The notes below the pieces were generated by a model. The model was not told where the DNA came from, made no database searches, and saw only the letters and a list, made by a program, of their open reading frames with translations. From NCBI GenBank assembly GCA_000436695.1, contig HF992628.1:1-32802 (forward strand): a stretch of DNA of 32,802 bases, written 5' to 3'. Positions within the stretch are counted from its first letter, which is position 1. Every line of letters starts with the position of its first letter. The position numbers and the translations under genes were made by a program. This stretch comes from Prevotella sp. CAG:1185. Lineage in GTDB: Bacteria > Bacteroidota > Bacteroidia > Bacteroidales > Bacteroidaceae. Positions 7,802 to 16,600 of this stretch are shown piece by piece.

Positions 7802-8836
7802 TTATTTATTATGCTTTTTGTATGTTTCTAATAAAAATGAATGTGCATCTAATGCAAACTTATTTGATGGTTCTACACTGAGCCAGAAATTAACCTTTCC
7901 AAGTAGAATATTTAAATAATTTACTTTTCTTATTTTCTTCTTCTTTATGTGTGATTCATATCCATATTTCATTATAAAGTATAGTTCTTGTCTTAAATTT
8001 CGCTTATAATCTTTAGGTAATTTTAATTCTTTTCCATTAACTGATATACCAGTTACAATCCTTTTCCCTCCATGTTTATAGAGTCTCGTTTTTTCTGAAT
8101 TAAGCGTAAATCCTTCGCTATTTACAATATTATTTATATATTCAATCAATTTTGCAGGGATAGAATCTCCAGAGAAAGTTAAATCATCAGCATATCTTGT
8201 ATAATGTAATTTATATTTTTTAGACAATCTTATAAGCCGTTTATCTAACTTTTTTGCTATGATATTACTTAAATATGGGCTAGTAGGAGCTCCTTGAGGT
8301 AATGTTTCGTTATAGCTGCATAAAGATGCTAAATAAAATGCAACTTGATTAGTATATCCTAAAGATTTAAAAACATAAATAATTCTATTAATTTTTATAG
8401 ACGGAAAGAAATCTTTTAAATCTAATTTTAATAATTCTTTTTGCCCTAAATGAATTTTTGCATTAGTTATAATAGATTTTTTGTGAGCAAATCCATGAGA
8501 GTATGGACTTATTGGTATTTTTTTTAGAATATTATTGTATATCCAATATTGCATTTCTAATAGTGCAGGATATGGAGCTAAGATTTCTCTAAATCCTCCG
8601 TTTCTCTTTTTTAATTTAAATGAGCGATAATGGTTTTCTGGAGAATTTATTACGGATGTAAAATATAAATCACTTCGTCCCATTAATAATCTTAAATGAT
8701 TGAAATCAAAGATTATTGGAACATTATTTTTTACCAATATTTTTATATATTCAATATACTTATCATGCAAAGTTTGATTAATACCTTTGCGTGTAAAAAA
8801 ATTATTCCATTTTTCTATAATAGCATCTGAAGTCAT
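7802..8836 (-). CDS. Retron reverse transcriptase
   Basis: A reverse transcriptase that copies part of the adjacent non-coding RNA into msDNA. In the 346-residue numbering from the TTG at 8842 it shows the retron-specific NAxxH motif (NAKIH, 127-131), DLKDFFPS (141-148), QGAPTSP (183-189), the catalytic YADD (217-220, in YTRYADDLTFSG) and the retron-specific VTG triplet (263-265, RIVTGISVNG). These hallmarks separate it from group II intron or DGR reverse transcriptases. The length is typical of a stand-alone retron RT with a thumb domain and no fused effector. ATG at 8836 (344 aa) is preferred to TTG at 8842. The a2 end of the msr-msd RNA lies 12 bp upstream, the normal order. It is the last gene of the unit. 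Confidence 0.95.
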   Translation of the reverse strand: MTSDAIIEKWNNFFTRKGINQTLHDKYIEYIKILVKNNVPIIFDFNHLRLLMGRSDLYFTSVINSPENHYRSFKLKKRNGGFREILAPYPALLEMQYWIYNNILKKIPISPYSHGFAHKKSIITNAKIHLGQKELLKLDLKDFFPSIKINRIIYVFKSLGYTNQVAFYLASLCSYNETLPQGAPTSPYLSNIIAKKLDKRLIRLSKKYKLHYTRYADDLTFSGDSIPAKLIEYINNIVNSEGFTLNSEKTRLYKHGGKRIVTGISVNGKELKLPKDYKRNLRQELYFIMKYGYESHIKKKKIRKVNYLNILLGKVNFWLSVEPSNKFALDAHSFLLETYKKHNK

Positions 8837-8848
8837 GTTCAATAAAAA

Positions 8849-9066
8849 GAAAAGGTGGATAAAACTACTTTCTATTCGTCAGCTCGTCAATAAATATTAT
8901 TTTATTGGAGCTCGCTTCAATAAAATAATATTTATTGAATGCGAATCTTGGCTGTGCCAAGTGAGCTGTAGATAGTTCTCTGAACTATCTACTGAGGCTA
9001 AAATTAACCTTAGCCTTCGGAAGCGACACCACTTCCTAAATGCTAGTTTCTATTTTCCACCTTTTC
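8849..9066 (-). ncRNA. Retron msr-msd non-coding RNA
   Basis: A folded region between the winged-helix gene and the RT, transcribed leftwards. Its ends form an 11-bp a1/a2 duplex (9056-9066 with 8849-8859; GAAAAGGTGGA against TCCACCTTTTC). After a1 comes TAGC (9045-9042), the context in which retrons have the branching guanosine; candidate G is at 9043. The msr part then has three hairpins: 9036-9019 (GGAAG stem), 9016-8995 (AGGCTAA stem) and 8992-8968 (perfect 11-bp stem, 3-nt loop). The msd part is a long hairpin with outer ATTCG/CGAAT (8942-8946 with 8874-8878) and a perfect 20-bp AT-rich stem (8918-8937 with 8888-8907) closed by a 10-nt loop containing GAGCTC. Exact msDNA ends cannot be read from sequence. 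Confidence 0.9.
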
Positions 9067-9084
9067 ATCTTTAAAATTATAAAT

Positions 9085-9432
9085 TTATATGTCTGGCAAA
9101 TATAGTGAATTTATTTTTAACTTTATGTCTATAAATTCAGCTGGTATATTGCTATATTTGTTTTTTAATGTATTTTTATTGTTGTTAACAAAGCGTGATG
9201 CCATTTCTTTCCCCTTTGCTGTTAAAGATATTCTTCCGTTTTCAAATATCAAAACATCTTCTTGTTTATATTTTTCAATAAATTTAAATATTAAACTAGG
9301 TGGCATTTTATATCGAGAATAAAATGTGAATGCATATAATCCATTAACACTCTCATAAAGATCCTTAAATATCTGTTTGTGACAATTATTCAAATCCTTT
9401 TTCATATCTAGTGAGTATTGTATTCCTTTCAT
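9085..9432 (-). CDS. Small winged-helix protein of the retron
   Basis: A 115-aa protein. After a helical N-terminal part the segment FKFIEKYKQEDVLIFENGRISLTAKGKEMA has the helix-hairpin-helix-like pattern of a winged helix: a recognition helix, then a two-stranded wing (VLIFENG, RISLTAKG) and a closing helix. In my recollection of retron classifications, type III retrons pair a PRTase-like protein with a winged-helix protein, and this gene fits that second component. It overlaps the upstream PRTase-like gene by 47 bp if the ATG at 9432 is used (ATG 9405 is an alternative) and ends 18 bp before the msr-msd RNA, so the whole set is one transcript. It may bind msDNA or a trigger; that is inference. 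Confidence 0.75.
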   Translation of the reverse strand: MKGIQYSLDMKKDLNNCHKQIFKDLYESVNGLYAFTFYSRYKMPPSLIFKFIEKYKQEDVLIFENGRISLTAKGKEMASRFVNNNKNTLKNKYSNIPAEFIDIKLKINSLYLPDI

Positions 9433-10225
9433 TACCTTTATTATCTTTTAACCACCAAAAAATAGGAAATACAGAATTTGGAGTATTTCCATTTTCTGTA
9501 GAATATATTGCTTCTGCTTTACCATACCCGAATGAATAATCTTCAAGTTTTTTTTCTTGAATGGTTTTTGCTAATTTAGATTCTAAATGAATCATATTAT
9601 CTTTGGCATGAGCTAATTCTTCACCTTTAAAAAAATCAGAAATTCCTTTTCCTATTTGAAGTGAACAAAATATCTCTATAGAGTCATCATTTAAAGCTTT
9701 TACTGCTTTTTCCATTCCTGCCATAAAGCAACATTTTATTTCAATAGGTTGCTTCGCATTATTTTTTAGCCATGATACTCGTGTTCGCAAAGATTTCCCT
9801 GTTCCAATAAACTCATCAATAATAATAATCTGATTTTTACCTTTGGGTATTACTTTACAAGCTTTCCCGATAGTATTAACAGTTTTTATATTTTTCCATC
9901 CTTTTTCATACAATGGGACTTTAATCATGTCTAATATTTTCTGTCCACTATCAGCTTCATCATCAAATGTGCAAGCTACTAATTGAGTACGTCCCATCTC
10001 AAATCCACAGTTCATAATATATTTAACCATTTGTTCCAAATGTAAATGGACGGCATATTCTTTTAAATAGTAAAAGCGGTTAAGTAATGAAAATATTAAT
10101 TCTTTCTGCTCAGGTGTATCACACGTTGCAACCAACGCTTCAAGACTAGATTCTTTTTTGCTTAGCCAAGGTTGATGTGTGTATAATTGCATAAATTTAT
10201 TGTAATCCTCTTTTTTATAGTCCAT
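9386..10225 (-). CDS. Phosphoribosyltransferase-fold retron effector
   Basis: A 279-aa protein and the first gene of the retron operon. The segment NQIIIIDEFIGTGKSLRTR (131-149) matches the PRPP-binding loop of type I phosphoribosyltransferases (hydrophobic strand, two acidic or polar residues, then TGKS/T), preceded by an alternating alpha/beta region (TQLVACTFDDEAD, near 80-92). PRTase-like proteins are the known accessory genes of type III retrons, where they are presumed toxic effectors held in check by the RT-msDNA complex and released on phage attack. The substrate is unknown. ATG 10225 is the only plausible start, and a TATATTTG -7 box lies 60 bp upstream. The cassette is AT-rich, as expected for a transferred defence system. 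Confidence 0.8.
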   Translation of the reverse strand: MDYKKEDYNKFMQLYTHQPWLSKKESSLEALVATCDTPEQKELIFSLLNRFYYLKEYAVHLHLEQMVKYIMNCGFEMGRTQLVACTFDDEADSGQKILDMIKVPLYEKGWKNIKTVNTIGKACKVIPKGKNQIIIIDEFIGTGKSLRTRVSWLKNNAKQPIEIKCCFMAGMEKAVKALNDDSIEIFCSLQIGKGISDFFKGEELAHAKDNMIHLESKLAKTIQEKKLEDYSFGYGKAEAIYSTENGNTPNSVFPIFWWLKDNKGNERNTILTRYEKGFE

Positions 10226-10284
10226 ATTTTATTCTTGTTTAGGTTAACTTCTGATATTTTTATTTTAAAGTTAACTCAATTATA

Positions 10285-10292
10285 CAAATATA
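10285..10292 (-). promoter_or_regulatory. -7 box TATATTTG for the retron operon
   Basis: Minus-strand TAnnTTTG match about 60 bp upstream of the PRTase-like ATG; no clear -33 TTTG. The 5' leader contains a short inverted repeat, GTTAACTT/AAGTTAAC (10243-10250 and 10267-10274). The region 10293-10475 is very AT-rich with no other recognisable element. Confidence 0.5.
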
Positions 10293-10475
10293 AGTTGTTT
10301 CTTTTATATATAGTGAATCTCCTTTTTTGTATTTTTATATGGTATAATATCGAAACAATGTATTGAATAGAAAGCAAAGATAAATTATTTTCTCCAATAT
10401 CAATAATATTATTTTCTCTTTTTGTGGTTTTTGACAAAATAATTGTTCTAATTTTTGTTTTACATATTATATCTA

Positions 10476-10568
10476 TAATCAGTTTAGAAGAATAATTGAA
10501 GAAATAATAATATTAATGTTTGACGCACCTTGGAACGGTATAGTTTCAAGGTGCGTCAAATGTTTTTT
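10476..10568. repeat. Right direct repeat flanking the retron, with orphan hairpin terminator
   Basis: 10476-10560 is the second copy of the 7636-7720 repeat. Its hairpin (10519-10536 with 10543-10560, loop GGTATA) is more perfect than the left one and is followed by TGTTTTTTG, so it looks like a plus-strand terminator. No plus-strand gene precedes it, which makes it a relic or a recombination scar. Confidence 0.85.
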
Positions 10569-10889
10569 GTCCTAAAAATGCAGCCATGATAAAAACACCT
10601 CGAAAATCTGAAACATTTTTATGCTGTTTCCCTTATAGTCAGCATTTAAATTATCTGTTATAAAGCTATTTGTTAAGCAAAATCAGCCTTGCTACTTTCA
10701 AACTGTTAATGGCCTGTTTGCGACCCGTAAATGGGCCACTTTTGCATCAAAAGTGGCCGAGTTTTTATGCGTAAACAATAGAGTTATTTTTGAGAAATGG
10801 ACGGGTTGTTGAAACGGTTGGTTGCTGACGGACAATTATGCCGCGGACGGTAGGGCAGGCGAGTGCATGATGTTGTGTCGGCAGATTAT
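10569..10889. other. Gene-free stretch with a perfect palindrome
   Basis: No coding sequence is supported here. It holds the faded end of the right repeat (to about 10620) and a perfect 11-bp inverted repeat GGCCACTTTTG/CAAAAGTGGCC with the 3-nt loop CAT (10734-10758), followed by GAGTTTTT. The base composition changes in this stretch from the AT-rich defence island to the GC-richer enzyme cluster. Confidence 0.6.
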
Positions 10890-10943
10890 AAAATAAAAAT
10901 CCCGCCAACATACATTCTGGAATGTTGACGGGACGATTTTTTT
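10890..10943 (-). terminator. Bidirectional intrinsic terminator after the GH2 gene
   Basis: Arms CCCGCCAACAT (10901-10911) and ATGTTGACGGG (10922-10932) pair over 11 positions with one wobble. On the minus strand the stem is followed by ATTTTTATTTT (10900-10890); on the plus strand by a T-run (10937-10943). It ends the enzyme cluster about 65 bp after the GH2 stop. Confidence 0.75.
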
Positions 10944-10997
10944 AAATAATTATCTTTACAGAAGTCTCCCTTTGTCGGGCAATTCTGTGTTTTCTTT

Positions 10998-13577
10998 TTA
11001 CTGTACGCCGAACTCAGCCTGCTGCTTGTCCACCTCTTCGAGAGTGCGTTTGCGCTCCTCGTCGGTCATTGTCTGCTTTGTTTCGGCAGTGTTGCGTGCG
11101 GCTTTGTTTACCGCTGTTGTAGGTTTATCGGTGTAGCATGCCGGCAGAGTGGGGGCTACGCTCTCTATTGTCAGCGTGTCGGCAGCGGGAGCATACACGC
11201 CGTCGTAGTATGAGCGCGCCGTGATGGTTATCTTGCCCGGCTTGTTGGTGGCTTGTATCAGTACGGGAGCCGAGCCCCATTCAACTATGCGCGGGTTGGC
11301 CATGATGTTGTCGCCGTCGCCTATTATGCGGCCTTCGCCCTCAACGGTGAAGTATATGTTGTCCTTAGCCAGACGCTTAACGTTGCCGTTGTCATCGGTA
11401 ACTTCAGCCACAACAACAATGAAGTCACTGCCGTCGGCCGTAAGTTCCTTGCCGAGTTTGTCGGCATAGAGGCGCAGTTTGGTAGAGCGGCGCGACGGCA
11501 TCTTCTTTTCAGTAGCCACCACCTTGCCGTCCTTTATGCCCTCAGCCAGGAGCGACACGCGCTGCCAGTTGCGCTGCTTGTAGCTGTATTCGCGCGCAGC
11601 CCAGAAGTTCCAGAAGTCTTTAAACACCACAGGAGCACAAGGCTTGTCGCTGTCGTCGTGAACAACGGGCAGAGTCATCACCTTGTCGCCTTCGAACATC
11701 GTCAGGCGCACACTGTCGCAGTTGGAGAACACCGTAACATCGTTGTCGGAGAACTGAGTCATCTCGTTGGCGATGAACACCATAGGCTCTGCGTTGCGGT
11801 CTTGCGAGCGGAACATCTCGAAGGCGTATTTCTTCTGACGGAAAGCGTCGTATATGCCTCCGTAGTAAGTGTCAGGATGATAGCCGCGCTGATGGTCGAA
11901 CGGATGCCACAGACATCCGCCTATAAACTGGCGCTGACCGTGATACATCTCGCTGTAAGAGTTGCACAGAGCCATTGCAGCAATGAGCATTGGGCGCTCG
12001 CCCCATGAGCGCGCCGCACGGTTGATGTTGTTGTGGGCGTACCAGTCGTCGACCATCTCGCCAAACTCGCGCGTAAACACACACTTGTCTTCAGGCCAGT
12101 TACCCTTGCCTATGTTGTCGGCCCAGTCGTAAACAACGTCATAATTCTCCTTGACACCAGCCGACTGAAGGTCGGCAACGGCCACGGGACGGCCAGGATA
12201 AGGAAACTCGTCGCGCGTAATCTGCAATGCCTTCAGGGCAAAGTCTTCGGGATAGCGCGTCTCATTGAGTATAGGCTCCCACATCAGCACACAAGTGTGG
12301 TTGCGGTCGCGGCGTATGATGTTGCGCGTGTTCTCATGAACAAGTTCGCCGAAGTGAGGATCCTTGTTCCAGTATTGCCAGCCCGGAGTGGGCACAATGA
12401 CAAACAGGCCAAGCTCGTCGCAGGCATCCATGAACGACGGGTCCATGGGATAATGGGCGCAACGCACGATAATCATGCCAGCATCGCGCAGACGCTTGGC
12501 GTCGCGCCACTGCTGACTGTTGGGCAGAGCGTTGCCAACATAGGCAAAATCCTGATGACGGTTGCCGCCAATGAGCTGATGATAAGGCTTGCCGTTGAGC
12601 CAGAAACCGTCCTTGCCGCGGAACTCGGCCTTGCGGATGCCCATGCGCACCATGCCGCCGTCTACACTCTTGCCACCCTGCATGACGCTTATCTCAACGT
12701 TATAAAGATAAGGCGACTCGGGCGACCACAGTTCGGGATTCTTCAGTTTCATGGCAAGATATGCCGTTGCGCTCGATTTGGCATCGACCTTTATCTTCTT
12801 TGTAACCGACTTGATGCGCTTTCCGTTCTTGTCTTTCACAACAACAGCCACAGTAGGCTGTGCCATCGAGGCTGATGTGTTGCCCACCTCTACGTTGACA
12901 AATACGTCGGCACTCTTTTCAGATATGTTGTCGTAATGAAGGAACACGCCACCGCCTGCCACCTTGTTGGCCTCGAGCGCGTCGGTTATTGCCAGGGGCG
13001 ACTTGCCAATGAGCCACACGTCGCGATACATACCGCCATGATAGCAGAAGTCGAGAGCCGTCTGCTTCTTTCCCGGCGGATAAGTCTTGTCGTCGCTGTT
13101 GTCGGCCTTTACTGCCACCACACACTTGTCGCCCGCCTTTACGCCCAGTTCGGTCAGGTTGACGGTTATGGGCAGGTATCCGCCCAGATGCTCTTTCACT
13201 TTCTTTCCGTTGACATACACCTCCTGCTTGCCCATAATGGCCTCAAAGTGCAGCGTGATGTCCTTGCCCTTCATGTCGGCAGGCACGGTGAAATGTTTGC
13301 GATACCACGCAATGCCCTGATAGTTGCGGCAGCCGCTTGCCTCGGCAGGTTCGAGTCTTACGCTGTGAGGAGCGCACACCACCTGCCAACTGCTGTCGTC
13401 AAAGTCGGCAGCAGCGGCACCCTGAGCGTCGCCAAGATGAAAGCGCCAGCCCTGGTTGAAGTTATAGATAACGCGTCCGCTGCCCTGCAGAGGGAAGAGT
13501 CCGGCAACCGAAGTGCCGCTGTAGGCTCCGGCTGTGAGCGAGACGAACAACATTAATAAAAGAAAAATCTTTTTCAT
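10998..13577 (-). CDS. Secreted GH2-family glycoside hydrolase
   Basis: An 859-aa exported GH2 enzyme. From ATG 13577 it starts MKKIFLLLMLFVSLTAGAYS, a signal peptide; the open frame reaches 13625 but the extra 16 residues would spoil the signal. Domains: sugar-binding jelly roll (about 35-190), immunoglobulin-like domain (about 200-315), TIM barrel (about 320-600) and C-terminal beta-sandwich domains. In the barrel, WEPILNE ends in the Asn-Glu pair that supplies the acid/base (about N438-E439), and the FTREFGE segment (about 501-507) holds the candidate nucleophile. GH2 covers several activities (beta-galactosidase, beta-glucuronidase, others). In RG-II breakdown GH2 enzymes remove more than one sugar, so the substrate is open. 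It is separated from the GH78 gene by 121 bp containing a hairpin, so expression may be partly independent. Confidence 0.88.
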   Translation of the reverse strand: MKKIFLLLMLFVSLTAGAYSGTSVAGLFPLQGSGRVIYNFNQGWRFHLGDAQGAAAADFDDSSWQVVCAPHSVRLEPAEASGCRNYQGIAWYRKHFTVPADMKGKDITLHFEAIMGKQEVYVNGKKVKEHLGGYLPITVNLTELGVKAGDKCVVAVKADNSDDKTYPPGKKQTALDFCYHGGMYRDVWLIGKSPLAITDALEANKVAGGGVFLHYDNISEKSADVFVNVEVGNTSASMAQPTVAVVVKDKNGKRIKSVTKKIKVDAKSSATAYLAMKLKNPELWSPESPYLYNVEISVMQGGKSVDGGMVRMGIRKAEFRGKDGFWLNGKPYHQLIGGNRHQDFAYVGNALPNSQQWRDAKRLRDAGMIIVRCAHYPMDPSFMDACDELGLFVIVPTPGWQYWNKDPHFGELVHENTRNIIRRDRNHTCVLMWEPILNETRYPEDFALKALQITRDEFPYPGRPVAVADLQSAGVKENYDVVYDWADNIGKGNWPEDKCVFTREFGEMVDDWYAHNNINRAARSWGERPMLIAAMALCNSYSEMYHGQRQFIGGCLWHPFDHQRGYHPDTYYGGIYDAFRQKKYAFEMFRSQDRNAEPMVFIANEMTQFSDNDVTVFSNCDSVRLTMFEGDKVMTLPVVHDDSDKPCAPVVFKDFWNFWAAREYSYKQRNWQRVSLLAEGIKDGKVVATEKKMPSRRSTKLRLYADKLGKELTADGSDFIVVVAEVTDDNGNVKRLAKDNIYFTVEGEGRIIGDGDNIMANPRIVEWGSAPVLIQATNKPGKITITARSYYDGVYAPAADTLTIESVAPTLPACYTDKPTTAVNKAARNTAETKQTMTDEERKRTLEEVDKQQAEFGVQ

Positions 13578-13600
13578 GCTAAACTGATTATTATTATGCT

Positions 13601-13684
13601 TTAAAAAGAAACCCGCACCGTGCATGGTGCAATATCACTGCGGCCGTTTGCCTCGTGTACATTCCCATGGCTCGCGGTTGCGGG
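13601..13684 (-). terminator. Possible attenuator hairpin between the GH78 and GH2 genes
   Basis: CCCGCA (13612-13617) and TGCGGG (13679-13684) can pair around an inner GCACC/GGTGC stem, and the minus strand continues TTTCTTTTTAA (13611-13601). It may reduce read-through into the GH2 gene. The long loop makes this a weak call. Confidence 0.3.
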
Positions 13685-13698
13685 TATGTCTGTTAGTA

Positions 13699-16600
13699 TT
13701 ATTCGGCGGCCCTGTCTGGGTCTATCACCACATGCTTTATGCGCTGACGGCGCCATGTATAGATGCAGTGAATCTTTCCGTCGGATGTCTGAATTATCGA
13801 AGGATAAGAATACTGGCTTACGGGCGACTCCTCGAGCGTTATCCAATGTTTCCAGTCAACACCGTTGTCAGATTTCATCACCGACAGCGGAGTGCGCGCT
13901 CCCTTGCCGTTCTTTATGCCCTTGGGTATTGGGCGGTCGTTGCATATAAGCACATGAGAGCCGTCTTTTAATGTAACGGCATCCAGACCACTATTATTGT
14001 TTGGAGTGTCAATAAGTTGCAGTTTGCTCCATGTAAGTCCGTTGTCAGAGCTGTAGGTTATGCCTATGTGCTCGCTGCGTGTGCGTGCCACGGCTGCCAG
14101 GCGACCGTCGTTGAGCACCATTATTGACGGCTGAATGGCCTTTACGCCCTCGTCGGCCTTAACAAAGTCGGTGCGTTTCCATGTCTTGCCCATGTCGTCA
14201 GAGTATTCAAAATACAGGCGCCATCCGCCTTCCTCAATGCTTGTAGGTGCAATGATGCGGCCCTTGCTCATTATGGGCTTGTTCTTTATCGGACCGAGAT
14301 AGCCCTCCTGCAGCGGCTCGCGCTTGCTCCATGTCTTGCCGCCGTCCTTAGAGCGCACCATCCAGCCTGTCCAGTCAGCCACCTTGTTGCCAATCTTGAA
14401 ATATATGACAAGGTCGCCTCCGGGTATCTGATATATCACCGGATTCCAGCAGGCCTTGCGCTGATAGCCCTCAGGATTCTTTCTTATCTTCTTGTCGAGT
14501 ATTGGTCCTTTTGCTGCCGGGGCGTTAGTGCTGTCGAGTCCAGACAGACCAGCCAGCTTGGCTTCCTCACTTCCTGTCTTGAATACGCCGTCGGCCACGA
14601 GCTGAGGCGCCAACCATTCGTCAGAGCCTTTAGGCTTACGGCTCACCCAGATGCACACATCAGGGTTGCGCTCCTTAGTTCCGCCGAAATATGTTGCCAC
14701 AAGGTCGCCCTTGCTTGTCTCGGCTATCGTGGCAGAATGACACTCGGGGAATGATGCCGACTTATACAGAAACTCGTCTGAAACTACAGCCTTGTCGGGC
14801 ATGGGCATATCGGCAGTAAGGTCGTATTTGCCCGAACCAATGTTCTTGATGCTGCCGTCGGGCATGTGCAGTTCGGCAGTGGTGTTTGCCGGAATCTCGA
14901 CGTGCCATATCAGTTTGCCTGCCTTCTTGTGCCAACGGCTTACGATGGTTCCGTAGATTGACTTGTAAGACGCGTTGATGTCGTCAATCTCGTCAACGTT
15001 GAACGCAGGTTTCATCACGATATGCTTGAAGCCCGGCTTGTTCTCGTCAGAGTTAATGCCTGCCACATCCTCATAAATCCACGACACAAGGTCGCCAAGC
15101 AGCATAACGTGGTTGCCGCTGTTCATCCACGGATTGGCAGTGTCGCCGTTCCACAGTTCCCATATCGTTGTGGCTCCATGTTCGGTCATGTAGCCCCAGC
15201 TCGGATACTTCTTGTTGGTTGCCAGCAGCCATGCCATGTCGCCACGGCCCATGTCGGTTAGTCCGTGCATAAGCCACTGTACGCCTATCACGCCGCAAGA
15301 AATGGCTCCCTTGTTGAGGGTTATGATGTTGTGTATGATGTTTTTCTCAACCTCACCGCGAACATAATCGTCGTCAATCATGCCGAACGCCAGCGGAAGA
15401 AGGTTGGCAGTAACCGTGTTGTTGCCGTAGAACGTGCTGTCGGGATAGAGCATGAGTCCCGGCACCTCAGCCGTGTTGCGGTTTATGGTGAGGAACTTCT
15501 TGTTGAAGGCTTCCTTCACGCGTGCTGCTTCAGCGCCGAATTCAGCAGCGTCTGCCGGCTTGTCAAGAATCTTGGCAAACCTCTCCATCATCTTGTTCAG
15601 TCTGTAATAGTAGGCCGTAGCAATGAGAGTGCCGTCGGTTACGCGCTTGGGGTCACGGCTGTGTATCAGCTTTATGTCCTCAGGCGGCACGCACCAGTCG
15701 CCGTATTTGTCGCGCGGCATCAGTCCGTCTTTGCCATACTGATATTTCATGTGGCCGAGCCAGCGCTTCACGTTGCCGTAGTAGCGGCTCATAGGTTCGG
15801 CGTCGCCATACTGGTTATACATCATCTCGAGCGAGAAGGGCAGGGCAGAAGGCCATGTTATGTTGTCAGAATAATAGTTCCAGTAGGCAGGAGCCACGTC
15901 GGGTATGCAGCCGTCTTCACGCTGAGCCTCGGTTATGTCGCGTGCCCATTTGGCATAGAGAGCGTTGTTGTTGAATATGAAAGCCTCGCCGAAACATCCG
16001 CGCACACGGTCGCCAAGCCACGGCTGACGCTCGTCGCGCTGCGGACAGTCGACAGGCATGCCCTTATAGTTGCCCAGGATGCCCCACATGGCGTTATGAT
16101 AAACCTTGTTGAGTATGGTGTCGGTACATTCAAACGAGCCTGTCATTTCCATCTCGTCGCTTACCACTTCGCCCACAATGCCGTCAGCTTTTACATCGTC
16201 AAGACCGGTAATCTCGGCATAACGGAAACCGTGATATACAAAAGTAGGCGCCCACCAGCGGCCGTCCTCGTTGCCGGCTGCAACATAATAGTCGGTTGTA
16301 AATGCGTTGCGCAGGTTCTTTGTGAACAGACTTCCGTCCTCGTTGAGCTTCTCGGCATACTGAATCTTCACGCTGTCACCGGCATTTACGCCGCCGATGC
16401 GCAGTTTTATCCAGCCCGCCATGTTCTGTCCCATGTCTATGATGTAGCCCTTGCCGTGCTTAGTGATGCTCACAGGCTTCATGGTCTTCACCACCTTCAT
16501 GTTAGGACTCATGGCTCCGTGCAGCGTTCCCGTAGGTATGCCCACGCGCTCTGCCGTCATCCATTTAGAGTCGTCGTAGCCTACAGATGTCCATGCGCCC

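Noticed and set aside
7802..8836. Group II intron or DGR reverse transcriptase
   Set aside because: No maturase or HNH domain, no intron RNA domain V or template/variable repeat, while retron-specific NAxxH and VTG motifs are present.
8850..9066. CRISPR array or IS end in the hairpin-rich region before the RT
   Set aside because: No regularly spaced repeats. The pattern of a1/a2, TAGC and ordered stems next to a retron RT identifies it as msr-msd.
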